A stretch of DNA of 64,000 nucleotides from Gammaproteobacteria bacterium 42_54_T18 (lineage in GTDB: Bacteria > Pseudomonadota > Gammaproteobacteria > Pseudomonadales > Ketobacteraceae), in contig MAAL01000082.1 of the NCBI GenBank assembly GCA_002163245.1, positions 1,630 through 65,629 on the forward strand, written 5' to 3'. The notes beneath the pieces were generated by a model. The model saw only the letters and a list, made by a program, of their open reading frames with translations. It was not told the origin of the DNA and searched no databases. The stretch's first letter is position 1, and each line of letters starts with the position of its first letter. Below, in pieces: positions 54,110 to 63,568 of this stretch. A program made the position numbers and the translations under genes.

Positions 54110-55072
54110 ATGGCAGTTAATAATTTTGTAGGTTCGCCGGTTGATCAGATTGTATTTGACGGCAATCCCGTATTTATTAAAAGAGATGACCTGCTAGCGC
54201 CTGAATTTTCAGGAAACAAGGCTCGTAAACTGTATTATCTTCTCGAAAACGATGATGCTCACCTTGCCAAGGTGATTAGTTACGGTTCGCCGCAGTCTAA
54301 CTTTCTCTACTCTTTGTCAGAGCTGGCCAAATTAAAGCAATGGCAATGTGATTTTTACGTGGATCATGTCCCCCGTTTTTTAATGGATAACCCAGCAGGA
54401 AATTACCTAAGAGCATTGAACAATGGCGTCAATATCATTTCAATTAATAAGGAAAGAGCGACCTTAACTATTGAAGAATATATTCACAGATTTGTGTTGC
54501 CAAATGAAGAGCGGGCATTGTTTATTCCCGAAGGTGGGAGCTGCCCACTTGCCGAACAGGGTATTAAGAAATTAGCAGAAGAAATTATTAATTGGGCAGA
54601 AGTAGAAAAAATTGATGATGTTAAAATAATGTTACCTTCTGGTACGGGGACTACGGCGTTATATTTACAAAAGCACTTAAGTTTTGAAGTGTTAACCTGT
54701 GCATGTGTGGGCGATGATGAATATTTGGAGGAGCAATTTCAAGCGTTATCGAAAGGGAATTACTCGCACCCAACAATTTTACCTATGCAAAAAAAATATC
54801 ATTTTGGAAAGATATATGTAGAGTTTTATGATATTTGGCTTTCCCTAAAAAAACAGACGGGTATTGAGTTTGAACTGTTATACGACCCATTGGGTTGGTT
54901 AATGTTGCAAGACTATGTGAAAAGCTATATGCAAAGCCTAAAAGACAATGTTAATTCGTTAAGTTCCCCCTCTATTCTTTATATACACCAAGGAGGGCTG
55001 TTGGGTAATGAGACGATGTTGTCGCGGTATCGGCGAATGAAACGATTGGATGATAAGAAACGTAAAGATTAG
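54110..55072 (+). CDS. PLP-dependent D-cysteine desulfhydrase/ACC-deaminase-like enzyme
   Basis: 320 aa, tryptophan-synthase-beta fold type II. FIKRDDLLAPEFSGNKARKLYYLL carries the PLP lysine (NKxRK), LPSGTGTTALYL is the phosphate loop and SPSILYIHQGGLLGN the C-terminal Ser/Gly stretch. D-cysteine desulfhydrase and ACC deaminase belong to the same family and cannot be separated here. Cytoplasmic. The next gene is in the same direction after 98 bp. Confidence 0.82.
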   Translation: MAVNNFVGSPVDQIVFDGNPVFIKRDDLLAPEFSGNKARKLYYLLENDDAHLAKVISYGSPQSNFLYSLSELAKLKQWQCDFYVDHVPRFLMDNPAGNYLRALNNGVNIISINKERATLTIEEYIHRFVLPNEERALFIPEGGSCPLAEQGIKKLAEEIINWAEVEKIDDVKIMLPSGTGTTALYLQKHLSFEVLTCACVGDDEYLEEQFQALSKGNYSHPTILPMQKKYHFGKIYVEFYDIWLSLKKQTGIEFELLYDPLGWLMLQDYVKSYMQSLKDNVNSLSSPSILYIHQGGLLGNETMLSRYRRMKRLDDKKRKD

Positions 55073-55170
55073 GTGGTTTTTTTGGTATGGTTACAATAGG
55101 GGAATAAAACGATACAATGGCTCGTATATTGAGCAGTTGTTGTGTTCTAGTCGTGTAAATGAGGGAATGA

Positions 55171-56064
55171 GTGGATAACGTAAATTTAGTGGTAGTGTTA
55201 GGGCCCACAGCGTCGGGGAAAACAGCGTTGGGTGTTGCGTTAGCCGAACAATTTAATGGAGAGATAATTTCTGCAGACTCACGCCAGGTTTATCGTGGCA
55301 TGGATATCGGTAGCGGTAAAGATCTCGATGAGTATGGTGATATACCTTATCACCTTATTGATATTGTTGATCCGGGGTATGAGTTTAACGTTTTCGAATT
55401 TCAACAACGATTTAACGATGCATTTTTATCAATTAAAAATAACAATAATTTGCCTTTATTGGTTGGCGGTACGGGATTGTACTTGGCGTCGGTACTCAAT
55501 GGTTACCAGTTTACAGAGGTTCCTACCAATCAGCCTTTACGAGATATGTTAGAATCTAAAAGTCATGATGAACTTATAGAGCATTTAAAAAATCTTACAC
55601 CCAGTCTACACAATACAACAGATCTATTAGCGCGTGACCGCCTTGTTCGGGCGATAGAGATAGCCGAAGCTGATAAAGTAGCAACTCAACCTTCTATAGA
55701 GTTACCAGAGATAACGCCGCGTATATTTGGAATTCAGTGGGAGCGGGAAAAATTAAAGGAACGTATTACTTTTCGTTTAAAGAAACGTCTACAAGAAGGG
55801 CTCATTGAAGAGGTAGAGAAGCTTCACAATGATGGCGTTAGCTGGGAGTCATTGCATTTTTATGGATTAGAATACCGTTTTATTGCAGCGTACTTGCAAG
55901 GAGAATTAAATAAAAATGATATGGTGCAGAAATTGAATTCTGCAATTCATACATTTTCAAAGCAGCAAACTAAATGGTTTCGACGAATGGCACGAAAAGG
56001 AACGGATATTATTTGGTTAGATGGCGAAGATGATGTTTACCAGCAAGCGCTTAAATATTGTTGA
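55171..56064 (+). CDS. miaA: tRNA dimethylallyltransferase, divergent MiaA family
   Basis: 297 aa. LGPTASGKTALGVALA (P-loop), ISADSRQVYRGMDIGSGKDL (DSxQ region, where MiaA usually has GTAKP), YHLIDIV, LLVGGTGLYL and C-terminal KQQTKWFRRM. It transfers a dimethylallyl group to A37 of tRNA. The MDIGSGKDLDEYGD variant and the short C-terminus differ from the common gammaproteobacterial enzyme, and there is no mutL or hfq nearby. It may be a second or transferred copy. GTG start with GAGGG upstream. Confidence 0.8.
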   Translation: MDNVNLVVVLGPTASGKTALGVALAEQFNGEIISADSRQVYRGMDIGSGKDLDEYGDIPYHLIDIVDPGYEFNVFEFQQRFNDAFLSIKNNNNLPLLVGGTGLYLASVLNGYQFTEVPTNQPLRDMLESKSHDELIEHLKNLTPSLHNTTDLLARDRLVRAIEIAEADKVATQPSIELPEITPRIFGIQWEREKLKERITFRLKKRLQEGLIEEVEKLHNDGVSWESLHFYGLEYRFIAAYLQGELNKNDMVQKLNSAIHTFSKQQTKWFRRMARKGTDIIWLDGEDDVYQQALKYC

Positions 56065-56116
56065 TCGACGGGTGTTGTTAAGCTATAACGCCAAAATATA
56101 GCAAAAAAATACGATA

Positions 56117-57610
56117 CTAAAAGACTCCCCGATAAGATAATGCTTCAGTGATATGATGTTTCTCAATGTTGGTTGTGTTTTCTAAGTCAGCCAGTGTTCT
56201 GCTGACTTTTAACACGCGATGATAAGCCCTTGCCGATAGCCCCATTTTATCCGCGGCACGCTCAATAAATCGTTGATTATCAGGCGACAATTGACAATAT
56301 TGCTCAACTTCCTTGCTGCTCATGTCGTGGTTAGCTTTTCCGGTTCGTTGGATTTGCTTTTGCCGAGCTTGCTCGACTCGTTGACGGATCGCTGCGCTGT
56401 CTTCTCCTTGGGCACTTGGTTTATTTAATTGAGAAAGCGGTACAGCATCAATCTTGAGATGGATATCAATACGATCCAGTAATGGGCCAGATAGTTTTGA
56501 TTGATAGCGGTTACAGCATGCGATAGGGTTTGTGCAACCATCACTGGGTTTTTCTGGGGTTCCACAAGGGCATGGATTCATTGCCGTTAGTAGCTGGAAA
56601 TTAGCGGGATACTTTACCTGCCTAGCTGCCCGTGATATTGCAATTTCGCCAGTTTCCAATGGCTCGCGTAAAACCTCTAAAGCCTTTCGGCCGTATTCTG
56701 GCAATTCATCCAAAAATAAAACACCATTATGTGCAAGGGAAATTTCGCCAGGTTTTGGGTTGCTGCCACCACCGGCAAGTGCAACCCCAGACGCGGTGTG
56801 ATGTGGCGTACGAATAGGTCGAATATTCCAATCGAGTGTTTCATTGGAAAGGGCGATAGATTGTATTGCTGCAACTTCTAACCGTTCTTTTTCTGTCATG
56901 GGTGGCAAAATTCCAGGCAGTCGTGCGGCTAACATGGATTTTCCTGCACCTGGAGGGCCGATCATCAATAAATTATGTTTTCCAGCCGCCGCCACTTCTA
57001 ATGCTCTCTTTGCCTGATGTTGCGCTTTGACATCAGACATGTCGGGAATGTTTTGTGCTTGAACTATTGTTGTTGAAGGCTCTGTTGGATCTAAAACAGT
57101 TTTCTTTTGTATGTGAGCACAGACTTGAAGTAAATGTGTGGCTGCAAATACGGTGACGTTGCTAGGTAATGTCGCTTCTTTTGCATTGGCGTATGGAACA
57201 AAGAGTGCCCGCGATTCCGATCGTGCGGCAATAGATGCCGTTAGACTGCCAGTGACGGGGCGTAAATCCCCAGAAAGCGCGAGTTCACCAATAAACTCAA
57301 GTGTGCTTAACGGACTGCTTTCAATTTGATCGGAAGCGGCGAGGATACCTATGGCGATGGGCAAATCAAATCGCCCTCCGTCTTTGGGTAAATCTGCAGG
57401 TGCTAAGTTGACGACGATACGTTTCGAGGGAAATTCGAACTCGGAATTAATAATGGCAGAACGAACTCTTTCTTTGCTTTCTTTAACGGAGGCGTCAGGT
57501 AACCCAACAATAGAAAAACCCGGTAGACCATTGGAAAGGTGAACTTCAACGGTAACGGCTGGAGCGTCCATTCCGACGCGGGCTCGAGAGTGAATGATGG
57601 CCAGGCTCAT
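56117..57610 (-). CDS. comM: YifB/ComM family Mg-chelatase-like AAA ATPase
   Basis: 497 aa. N-terminal ChlI-like domain (AIIHSRARVGMDAPAVTVEVHLSNGLPGFSIVGLP), Walker A GPPGAGKSMLAARLPGILP near residue 215, FRTPHHTAS-type motif (here IRTPHHTASGVALAGGG), Walker B LFLDELPEYGRKALEVLREPLE, and the C-terminal chelatase-like domain. ComM is a hexameric helicase that promotes branch migration in natural transformation. ATG at 57610 is preferred; the frame is open to 57652. Confidence 0.92.
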   Translation of the reverse strand: MSLAIIHSRARVGMDAPAVTVEVHLSNGLPGFSIVGLPDASVKESKERVRSAIINSEFEFPSKRIVVNLAPADLPKDGGRFDLPIAIGILAASDQIESSPLSTLEFIGELALSGDLRPVTGSLTASIAARSESRALFVPYANAKEATLPSNVTVFAATHLLQVCAHIQKKTVLDPTEPSTTIVQAQNIPDMSDVKAQHQAKRALEVAAAGKHNLLMIGPPGAGKSMLAARLPGILPPMTEKERLEVAAIQSIALSNETLDWNIRPIRTPHHTASGVALAGGGSNPKPGEISLAHNGVLFLDELPEYGRKALEVLREPLETGEIAISRAARQVKYPANFQLLTAMNPCPCGTPEKPSDGCTNPIACCNRYQSKLSGPLLDRIDIHLKIDAVPLSQLNKPSAQGEDSAAIRQRVEQARQKQIQRTGKANHDMSSKEVEQYCQLSPDNQRFIERAADKMGLSARAYHRVLKVSRTLADLENTTNIEKHHITEALSYRGVF

Positions 57611-57689
57611 AAAGTGTCTTCTATTGAGGTGAGTGTTTTTAATAGAAGACAATAATTACATAAGAATTTTCTGCTTTTTACTATTTTAT

Positions 57690-58748
57690 CTATGGACGTT
57701 TTGTATAGGTAATAGGGGTCATGCCAGACCAATTTTTGAACGCTCGGGTGAAAGCACTTTGTTCTGAATATCCTAAGATATGCGCCACTGCGCTAATGGA
57801 GAGCTCACCTTTATCCAGATATTGTTTGGCTAATTGGTATCTGACTTCTTGTAGCAGTGTGCTAAAGCGAATGTTTTTTTCTGCTAATTTTCGGTGCAAG
57901 GTTCGACTTGAAATACCAAGATGTATTGCAACGTTATCTTGAGTAAGCTCATAGGTTGGTGTTTGTGTGTGTTCTTGCGTGGTTTTAGAGGAGGGCGATG
58001 TATGAGATGACGGTGCAGGGAAAGATAAGGTGTCGATAATGTATTGTCTAATGTTTGTAATCATGTCGCTTGATGGTGACGGAATTACATCCAGCATCGA
58101 CTGGGCTTGTTGTTGAAGAATGGCTCCCAGTGTTGGGTTACTGGTTGTTGATAAAATATCCCCAAGCGCAATGGGTACTTCAATAAATAACGCAGAACAA
58201 TTAAAGGATACCTCGCAACAGAAGAATTCGTTGTATTGGGAAATGTCGAGAGGTTGGTGATGCATAAAGCCTATTTTTGAGGGTGATAGATTGTTATTCC
58301 CGGTAACAAGACGAGCGAAAGATACCAGAGCACTGATCAATGTCTCATCAGAATCTTTGTTGGCAGAACAATAGGCAGGTAGCCATTGGCAACAAATCAC
58401 ATCACCCTTACGTTCTATCTTTGCGCCTGTGCCTCCGGCGAGGAGTTGGTGGAAGTGCTCAAAGTAGGTCGCCGCTTCTTTAAGGTTAACTGCGGATAAG
58501 CTGAGGTAACCAACGATACCACTGAACTCAGGGGTAAAGCGTTTGCCTAACTCTAGGCCAATGTGTTCTATGTTGGATAATTCACGAAGCAATGCCAAGG
58601 CATCCCACCATTGTTGATAGGTGACGGCGGTTTTGCCTTTTTCAAATGTGAGTATTTGTAAGACTTCAGGGGCGTTAATGTTTCGATCTTGCATAAAGGC
58701 GGTTAGTAGCCCAGTGACATCGGCTGATATTGTTTGCTGCGCTAACAT
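57690..58748 (-). CDS. AraC family transcriptional regulator (OruR/ArgR-like)
   Basis: 352 aa. The C-terminal HTH is complete: VAIHLGISSRTLHRKLAEKNIRFSTLLQEVRYQLAKQYL and ISAVAHILGYSEQSAFTRAFKNWSGMTP. The N-terminal ~190 aa fits the Arabinose_bd (PF12625) type ligand domain. A Ser/Thr-rich linker lies between them. Divergent from a GH43 gene, so regulation of arabinan or other plant/algal sugar uptake is possible. GAGGA precedes the ATG. Confidence 0.87.
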   Translation of the reverse strand: MLAQQTISADVTGLLTAFMQDRNINAPEVLQILTFEKGKTAVTYQQWWDALALLRELSNIEHIGLELGKRFTPEFSGIVGYLSLSAVNLKEAATYFEHFHQLLAGGTGAKIERKGDVICCQWLPAYCSANKDSDETLISALVSFARLVTGNNNLSPSKIGFMHHQPLDISQYNEFFCCEVSFNCSALFIEVPIALGDILSTTSNPTLGAILQQQAQSMLDVIPSPSSDMITNIRQYIIDTLSFPAPSSHTSPSSKTTQEHTQTPTYELTQDNVAIHLGISSRTLHRKLAEKNIRFSTLLQEVRYQLAKQYLDKGELSISAVAHILGYSEQSAFTRAFKNWSGMTPITYTKRP

Positions 58749-58912
58749 CTACTGTCCTCTAATGCCTTTGGTCGTAAAAAGTCTGTAAATACAAACGTAC
58801 ACGAAATTGCCTTGGCTGAAAATGGTAAAAAAATGGCTAAGCCTGTCAATACAGCCAATGTGGAATGAAACAAAATGCAGGCGTAGTTATTTTCAATTGT
58901 GAGGAGGGTTTT

Positions 58913-60310
58913 ATGCGTATAGATAGGAAAGGTTTATTAACGACAGGGCTGAAAAATGTCGTAATGTTAGGTGTTGTGATGATAAGTGGTTGTGCTGATA
59001 GGGATTTTGTTGGTGGTGTGGTAGTTGGGAATGATAAGGCCATTACCATATTGGAAACCTATAGCCAGACTTTTATTGATATTGAACCTAACCCTCAAGG
59101 GGTAACGGAATTTCAAATTGATGACATCGTCGAGGGGGATGCATTTGATTTTACCGTTGTTGATAATGAGCACGGCTGTTCGGTTGTTGATAATGCAGGA
59201 GAATACGACGGTTTTCCTAACTTCGGGGTAAAGGTTCAATGTGAAGATGAAAATGGTCAGCGTTGGTCAGGTAATCCGATATTAAGGAATCAATATACAG
59301 CTGATCCAACGTTACTGGTGGTTGGGGACTATTTATACCTTTATGCAGGGCGTGATGAAACATCGTTTATACATATGCAAAAAAAACAGTGTAAAAATCA
59401 GTGTTTAACGGAAGCATTACAAACGGCGGCAAACTTCGAGATTACTGGTATTCACATTTATCGAACCCAAAATATGGTGGATTGGGAGTATGTTGGCCCA
59501 GCAGTCGAGGCAAAAGATGTGTCTTGGATGCGTCAAACATGGGCAAGCCATATTGTAGCTAAAAACGGTAAGTACTATTTATTTACCTGCTCCCCAGCAA
59601 AAGACATTATTACTGATGTTGGCGTGAAGTCCATTATTTCGTTGTTGTCTGGTGGTGGTATTGCAATAGGGCCTAGCGCATTAACTGGAGTGGCGGTGAG
59701 TGACTCTCCTACAGGGCCATTTATTGATAGTGGTGCCCCGCTAGTTTCCTATTTAACCCCCGGCGCAATTGATGAAGTGATGGATCCGGCAGCATTTACC
59801 GATGATGATGGTACTACCTATCTTTTTTATGGCGGAGGCGGTCATGCACAGTATGTTGCGCTAAGTGACGACTTATTATCGATTAATGGCCCGATTATGG
59901 AAATTAAGGGAATAAATGGTAGTGACCCGATGCCAGAGTTAACCGAAGCCACCTATATCCATAAGCGCAATGGGGTTTATTACTTAAGTTATTCAAAATC
60001 TAAGATAGGAGAGGCGCCATCTCCATTAGCTTATGCAACGGCGGATAATATTCACGGTCCCTGGACGTACCAAGAGGATATGCTTGGAGCGGTGGACATA
60101 TTGACGAACCATGGAGCAATTACGACCTATAAAGGTAAAGATTACCTGTTTTATCACACTGGGCAGCTACCAGGGATCCATAATGGGGCATTAAGTAGTA
60201 ATGCCACTCGCGCTGTATCAGTGCAGGTGTTGGAATATGATGATGACGGGCAGATAGTGTTTACAAAGCAGACGGCTTTGGGTGTACCGGAACTGAATAA
60301 TGTAGAGTAA
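58913..60310 (+). CDS. GH43 lipoprotein (arabinan/xylan-type hydrolase)
   Basis: 465 aa. The signal peptide ends in lipobox MISGC, so it is a lipoprotein. Five-bladed beta-propeller GH43 features: YTADPTLLVVGDYLYLYAGRDE (Asp, catalytic base), MDPAAFTDDDGTTYLFYGGG (second Asp) and LTEATYIHKRNGVYYLSYSKS (Glu, general acid). Ends with GH43 C-terminal HNGALSSNATRAVSV. ATG at 58913 is chosen for GAGGAGGG upstream. Only glycoside hydrolase of its type in the window and faces the AraC gene. Substrate not determined. Confidence 0.88.
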   Translation: MRIDRKGLLTTGLKNVVMLGVVMISGCADRDFVGGVVVGNDKAITILETYSQTFIDIEPNPQGVTEFQIDDIVEGDAFDFTVVDNEHGCSVVDNAGEYDGFPNFGVKVQCEDENGQRWSGNPILRNQYTADPTLLVVGDYLYLYAGRDETSFIHMQKKQCKNQCLTEALQTAANFEITGIHIYRTQNMVDWEYVGPAVEAKDVSWMRQTWASHIVAKNGKYYLFTCSPAKDIITDVGVKSIISLLSGGGIAIGPSALTGVAVSDSPTGPFIDSGAPLVSYLTPGAIDEVMDPAAFTDDDGTTYLFYGGGGHAQYVALSDDLLSINGPIMEIKGINGSDPMPELTEATYIHKRNGVYYLSYSKSKIGEAPSPLAYATADNIHGPWTYQEDMLGAVDILTNHGAITTYKGKDYLFYHTGQLPGIHNGALSSNATRAVSVQVLEYDDDGQIVFTKQTALGVPELNNVE

Positions 60311-60336
60311 TAAAATCGGTTACACCCTTGAAGGCG

Positions 60337-60612
60337 TTATTCTGCCTGAGTTCCTTCCTGCTGAGGGTGCTCAAGTTCAGCGACAACCTTCTCTAAAGCC
60401 TCGAGTTTGATTCTGGTGCGTGCCAGCACATTGCGCTGGATATCAAACTCTTCTCGGCTGACAAGATCCATATTGCTTAGGGATTCCGACATTAATGAGT
60501 GGAGGTTGTGTTTGAGATCTGCTCCAGCTTCTTCTAGTCCTGGTGGAATTCTTTCTTTAAATAACTCAACTATTTGATTTAGCAGGGTTTCAGGAGGCGT
60601 TAAGCGTGCCAT
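60337..60612 (-). CDS. ubiK: UbiK (YqiC/BMFP) ubiquinone biosynthesis accessory factor
   Basis: 91 aa. PPETLLNQIVELFKERIPPGLEEAGADLKHNLHSLMSESLSNMDLVSREEFDIQRNVLARTRIKLEALE is the BMFP pattern: an amphipathic helix followed by trimeric coiled coil, ending acidic. UbiK helps UbiJ and the Ubi complex in aerobic ubiquinone synthesis. Start 60612 (MARLTPPETL) fits the usual length; the frame is open to 60675. Divergent from glnK. Confidence 0.88.
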   Translation of the reverse strand: MARLTPPETLLNQIVELFKERIPPGLEEAGADLKHNLHSLMSESLSNMDLVSREEFDIQRNVLARTRIKLEALEKVVAELEHPQQEGTQAE

Positions 60613-60704
60613 AATCAGGGTTCCATCGTGATTTGTGGAGAAAAAACGCAGTTTATCACTTCTGTGTGTGGACAACTATCCTCACATGTAGGGCTGGTTC
60701 TATC

Positions 60705-60721
60705 CGCTAAATCATGGTGCA
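60705..60721 (+). promoter_or_regulatory. Weak NtrC-type site
   Basis: CGCTAAATCATGGTGCA has a perfect right half (TGGTGCA, 60715-60721) and a poor left half. It is 61 bp upstream of the better site, which fits a second, weaker enhancer element. Confidence 0.45.
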
Positions 60722-60765
60722 TCTCAATAGGTGGTTGCTCATTTTCAGGGCGTGCTTTATTGTGG

Positions 60766-60782
60766 TGCGCTATAATGGTGCT
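60766..60782 (+). promoter_or_regulatory. NtrC-type enhancer site upstream of glnK
   Basis: TGCGCTATAATGGTGCT differs from the known NtrC site form TGCACTATATTGGTGCA in three bases. Its centre is about 75 bp before the sigma-54 promoter's -24 GG. Confidence 0.7.
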
Positions 60783-60846
60783 GGAGTGAGGCGAAATTAG
60801 ATTTCTATTGAGTCTAACTCCTTGTTTTTACGCAATTTATCCTAAT

Positions 60847-60863
60847 AGGCATGGATTGTGCAA
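60847..60863 (+). promoter_or_regulatory. Sigma-54 promoter of glnK-amtB
   Basis: AGGCATGGATTGTGCAA: GG at 60848-60849, exactly ten bases, GC at 60860-60861. The -24 box has two mismatches to TGGCAC; the -12 box TGTGCA is close to TTGCA. Predicted start near 60873, 100 bp before glnK. Confidence 0.65.
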
Positions 60864-60943
60864 TTAGCTGCGCATGTTCCGTAAATGAGCATGCACACCC
60901 GGCGTTGCATTTATTTGCGATCAGAAGCAAAAACAAAAACTAA

Positions 60944-61312
<369 letters not shown>

Positions 61313-61403
61313 TCGTAACCTAGAAAACGAAAGAAGTAATGCAAAAGAAACAATAAAAAGATCCATGCCTATTAATTTTTGAGATACATTGCGGAGAGTT
61401 ACC

Positions 61404-62678
61404 GTGGAAGATTTAACGAATAATATTTATCAGTTGCAGTATGCAATGGACACCTTTTACTTTTTGGTGTGCGGTGCATTAGTTATGTGGATGGCAGCAG
61501 GGTTTGCCATGTTAGAAGCCGGTCTAGTTCGTTCTAAGAACACGACGGAAATCCTTACTAAAAACGTCGCGTTGTTTGCGATTTCTTGCATCATGTACAT
61601 GATTTGTGGTTATGCCATCATGTATGACGGTGGTATTTTCCTAGCAGGTATTGAGTCTGTTGATACAGCTCAAGTGCTAAAAGATTCAGCAGCGAATGGC
61701 TTTGAAGGTGATTCAAACTATTCAAGCGCTTCTGACTTCTTCTTCCAGGTTGTGTTTGTAGCTACTGCGATGTCTATCGTGTCAGGAGCTGTTGCAGAGC
61801 GTATGAAGCTATGGGCTTTCTTAGCGTTTGCTGTAGTGATGACATCAGTTATTTATCCTCTAGAAGGTAGCTGGACTTGGGGCGGTAAAGAAGTATTCGG
61901 TTTGTTCGCATTGGAAGTTGGCGGTGTTGGATTTTCTGACTTTGCTGGTTCTGGTATTGTTCATATGGCCGGTGCCTCAGCTGCGTTAGCGGGTGTGTTG
62001 TTACTAGGTGCTCGTAAAGGTAAGTACGGCGAAAACGGTCAAGTTAATGCAATTCCAGGTGCTAACTTACCAATGGCAACATTAGGTACATTCATTTTAT
62101 GGATGGGCTGGTTCGGATTTAATGGTGGTTCTGTTCTTAAGCTAGGTGATATTAGCAACGCACATTCTGTTGCAATGGTATTTCTAAACACTAACGCTGC
62201 GGCTGCAGGTGGTGCGATGGCTGCGCTAGTAGTTGCTCGGTTGTTGTTTGGTAAAGCAGATTTGACTATGCTTCTTAACGGTGCGCTAGCAGGTCTTGTT
62301 GCAATTACTGCAGAGCCTTCTACACCTACGGCATTGGCCGCGACACTAATCGGTGTTGTTGGTGGTGTAATTGTTGTGTTCTCTATCCTTGCATTAGACA
62401 AGTTGAAGATCGATGATCCAGTTGGAGCAATTTCTGTTCACGGTGTAGTTGGTTTATTTGGTGTAATGGTTGTACCAGTAACTAACGATGGCGCGTCTTT
62501 CGCTTCTCAAGCACTGGGTGCTGTGGTTATCTTCGGATGGGTATTCGGAGCAAGTATCGTAGTATGGGGTATCTTGAAAGTAGTTATGGGTATCCGAGTT
62601 ACAGAAGAAGAAGAATACGAAGGCATGGATATCAGTGATTGTGGTATGGAAGCCTACCCTGAGTTCACTAATAAGTAA
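61404..62678 (+). CDS. amtB: Ammonium transporter AmtB
   Basis: 424 aa, eleven transmembrane segments, no signal peptide. WMAAGFAMLEAGLVRSKN, the Phe gate region, first pore His in IVHMAGASAALAG and second pore His in SVHGVVGLFGVM, and the GFNGGS motif of the family. The trimeric channel for NH4+/NH3 in the inner membrane; GlnK blocks it when nitrogen is plentiful. GTG at 61404 with GGAGAG upstream is preferred over the in-frame TTG at 61389. Forms an operon with glnK. Confidence 0.96.
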   Translation: MEDLTNNIYQLQYAMDTFYFLVCGALVMWMAAGFAMLEAGLVRSKNTTEILTKNVALFAISCIMYMICGYAIMYDGGIFLAGIESVDTAQVLKDSAANGFEGDSNYSSASDFFFQVVFVATAMSIVSGAVAERMKLWAFLAFAVVMTSVIYPLEGSWTWGGKEVFGLFALEVGGVGFSDFAGSGIVHMAGASAALAGVLLLGARKGKYGENGQVNAIPGANLPMATLGTFILWMGWFGFNGGSVLKLGDISNAHSVAMVFLNTNAAAAGGAMAALVVARLLFGKADLTMLLNGALAGLVAITAEPSTPTALAATLIGVVGGVIVVFSILALDKLKIDDPVGAISVHGVVGLFGVMVVPVTNDGASFASQALGAVVIFGWVFGASIVVWGILKVVMGIRVTEEEEYEGMDISDCGMEAYPEFTNK

Positions 62679-62695
62679 TGTGATCTTAAGAGTAT

Positions 62696-62723
62696 AAAAA
62701 AAGCACCTTCGGGTGCTTTTTTT
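62696..62723 (+). terminator. Intrinsic terminator of glnK-amtB
   Basis: AAGCACC (62701-62707), UUCG tetraloop, GGTGCTT (62712-62718), with A and T runs on both sides. A very stable hairpin. Confidence 0.9.
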
Positions 62724-62741
62724 ATAGCTGCAATTCAGTGC

Positions 62742-62871
62742 TATGGTTAAGTATTATGGTTAAGTATTATGGTTAAGTATTATGGTTAAGTATTATGGTT
62801 AAGTATTATGGTTAAGTATTATGGTTAAGTATTATGGTTAAGTATTATGGTTAAGTATTATGGTTAAGTAC
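62742..62871. repeat. Ten tandem copies of a 13-bp repeat
   Basis: The unit TATGGTTAAGTAT is repeated ten times without gaps; the first nine are identical and the tenth ends in C. The array is noncoding, immediately after the amtB terminator and just before the DUF4124 gene. 13 bp is not a multiple of three. Perfect identity suggests recent slippage, with a possible effect on expression of the downstream gene. Confidence 0.97.
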
Positions 62872-62918
62872 TTTAGTTATAAGAATGGCTTTTGATGACA
62901 TATAAGGGGAAGTGGAAA

Positions 62919-63401
62919 GTGAAGCAAGTTGCTACGATGTGCATTCTCTGTGCCTTTGTATTGTTGTTGGCGCCTGTTTGGGCGCAGGCTGATGTGTATC
63001 GATGGGTTGATGAGAAAGGGCAAGTACATTATGGAGATAGGTCACCTGCTGGAGCGGTTACTGAAAAAATTGATATGCCCGTTGCAAAAGTAAGAAGCAC
63101 AGAAGCTATGCCTTCTGAGTTAAATGATGCAGAGCGCCGACAAAGGCAGAAGCGTATTGTAGAAACACTAGCGGCTGAGAGAAAAATAAGAGAAGGGGCG
63201 CGACAAAAGATACGGGATGATAAGGCGGCGCAACAAGCGAAGTGTGAGACGATGCGGATTGAATTGGAGGAATCTAAAGGCGTAAATTTTTATTATCGAC
63301 GTAATGAAAAAGGTGAACGTGTTTTTATCTCTGATAAAGAGCGTAAATTGATGGATATTGCAGAAGAAAAAAAATATAGGAAAGATTGTTCTGGGAAATA
63401 A
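62919..63401 (+). CDS. DUF4124 domain protein, periplasmic
   Basis: About 160 aa. The signal peptide (MCILCAFVLLLAPVWAQA) is followed by the DUF4124 signature DVYRWVDEKGQVHYGDRSPAG, then a charged, Arg/Lys-rich helical tail. Function of the family is unknown. GTG at 62919 is chosen because AAGGGGAAGTGG lies upstream and the signal peptide begins there; ATG at 62895 lacks a ribosome site. Confidence 0.8.
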   Translation: MKQVATMCILCAFVLLLAPVWAQADVYRWVDEKGQVHYGDRSPAGAVTEKIDMPVAKVRSTEAMPSELNDAERRQRQKRIVETLAAERKIREGARQKIRDDKAAQQAKCETMRIELEESKGVNFYYRRNEKGERVFISDKERKLMDIAEEKKYRKDCSGK

Positions 63402-63423
63402 CGTGATAATTTCTCGTTATTTC
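63395..63423 (+). terminator. Weak hairpin at the end of the DUF4124 gene
   Basis: GAAATAACG (63395-63403) and CGTTATTTC (63415-63423), perfect 9-bp arms with an 11-nt loop, overlapping the stop codon. No T-run beyond TTTC, so it is a weak candidate only. Confidence 0.35.
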
Positions 63424-63568
63424 AATCGATGCATATTCGTAAGCTGCATGCATCACTAGTAGGAAATGCCATCATTCAAGATAATGTAGCTATTCAACGG
63501 ATCTCTAATTCAATGCTGTTAACAAGATTTATAGAACCGCTGAATAATTAGAAATAACAAAAAATATT

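Noticed and set aside
62742-62871. 13-bp array as a CRISPR or as an origin iteron set
   Set aside because: No spacers separate the units, and there is no replication initiator or DnaA box nearby; it is a simple tandem repeat.
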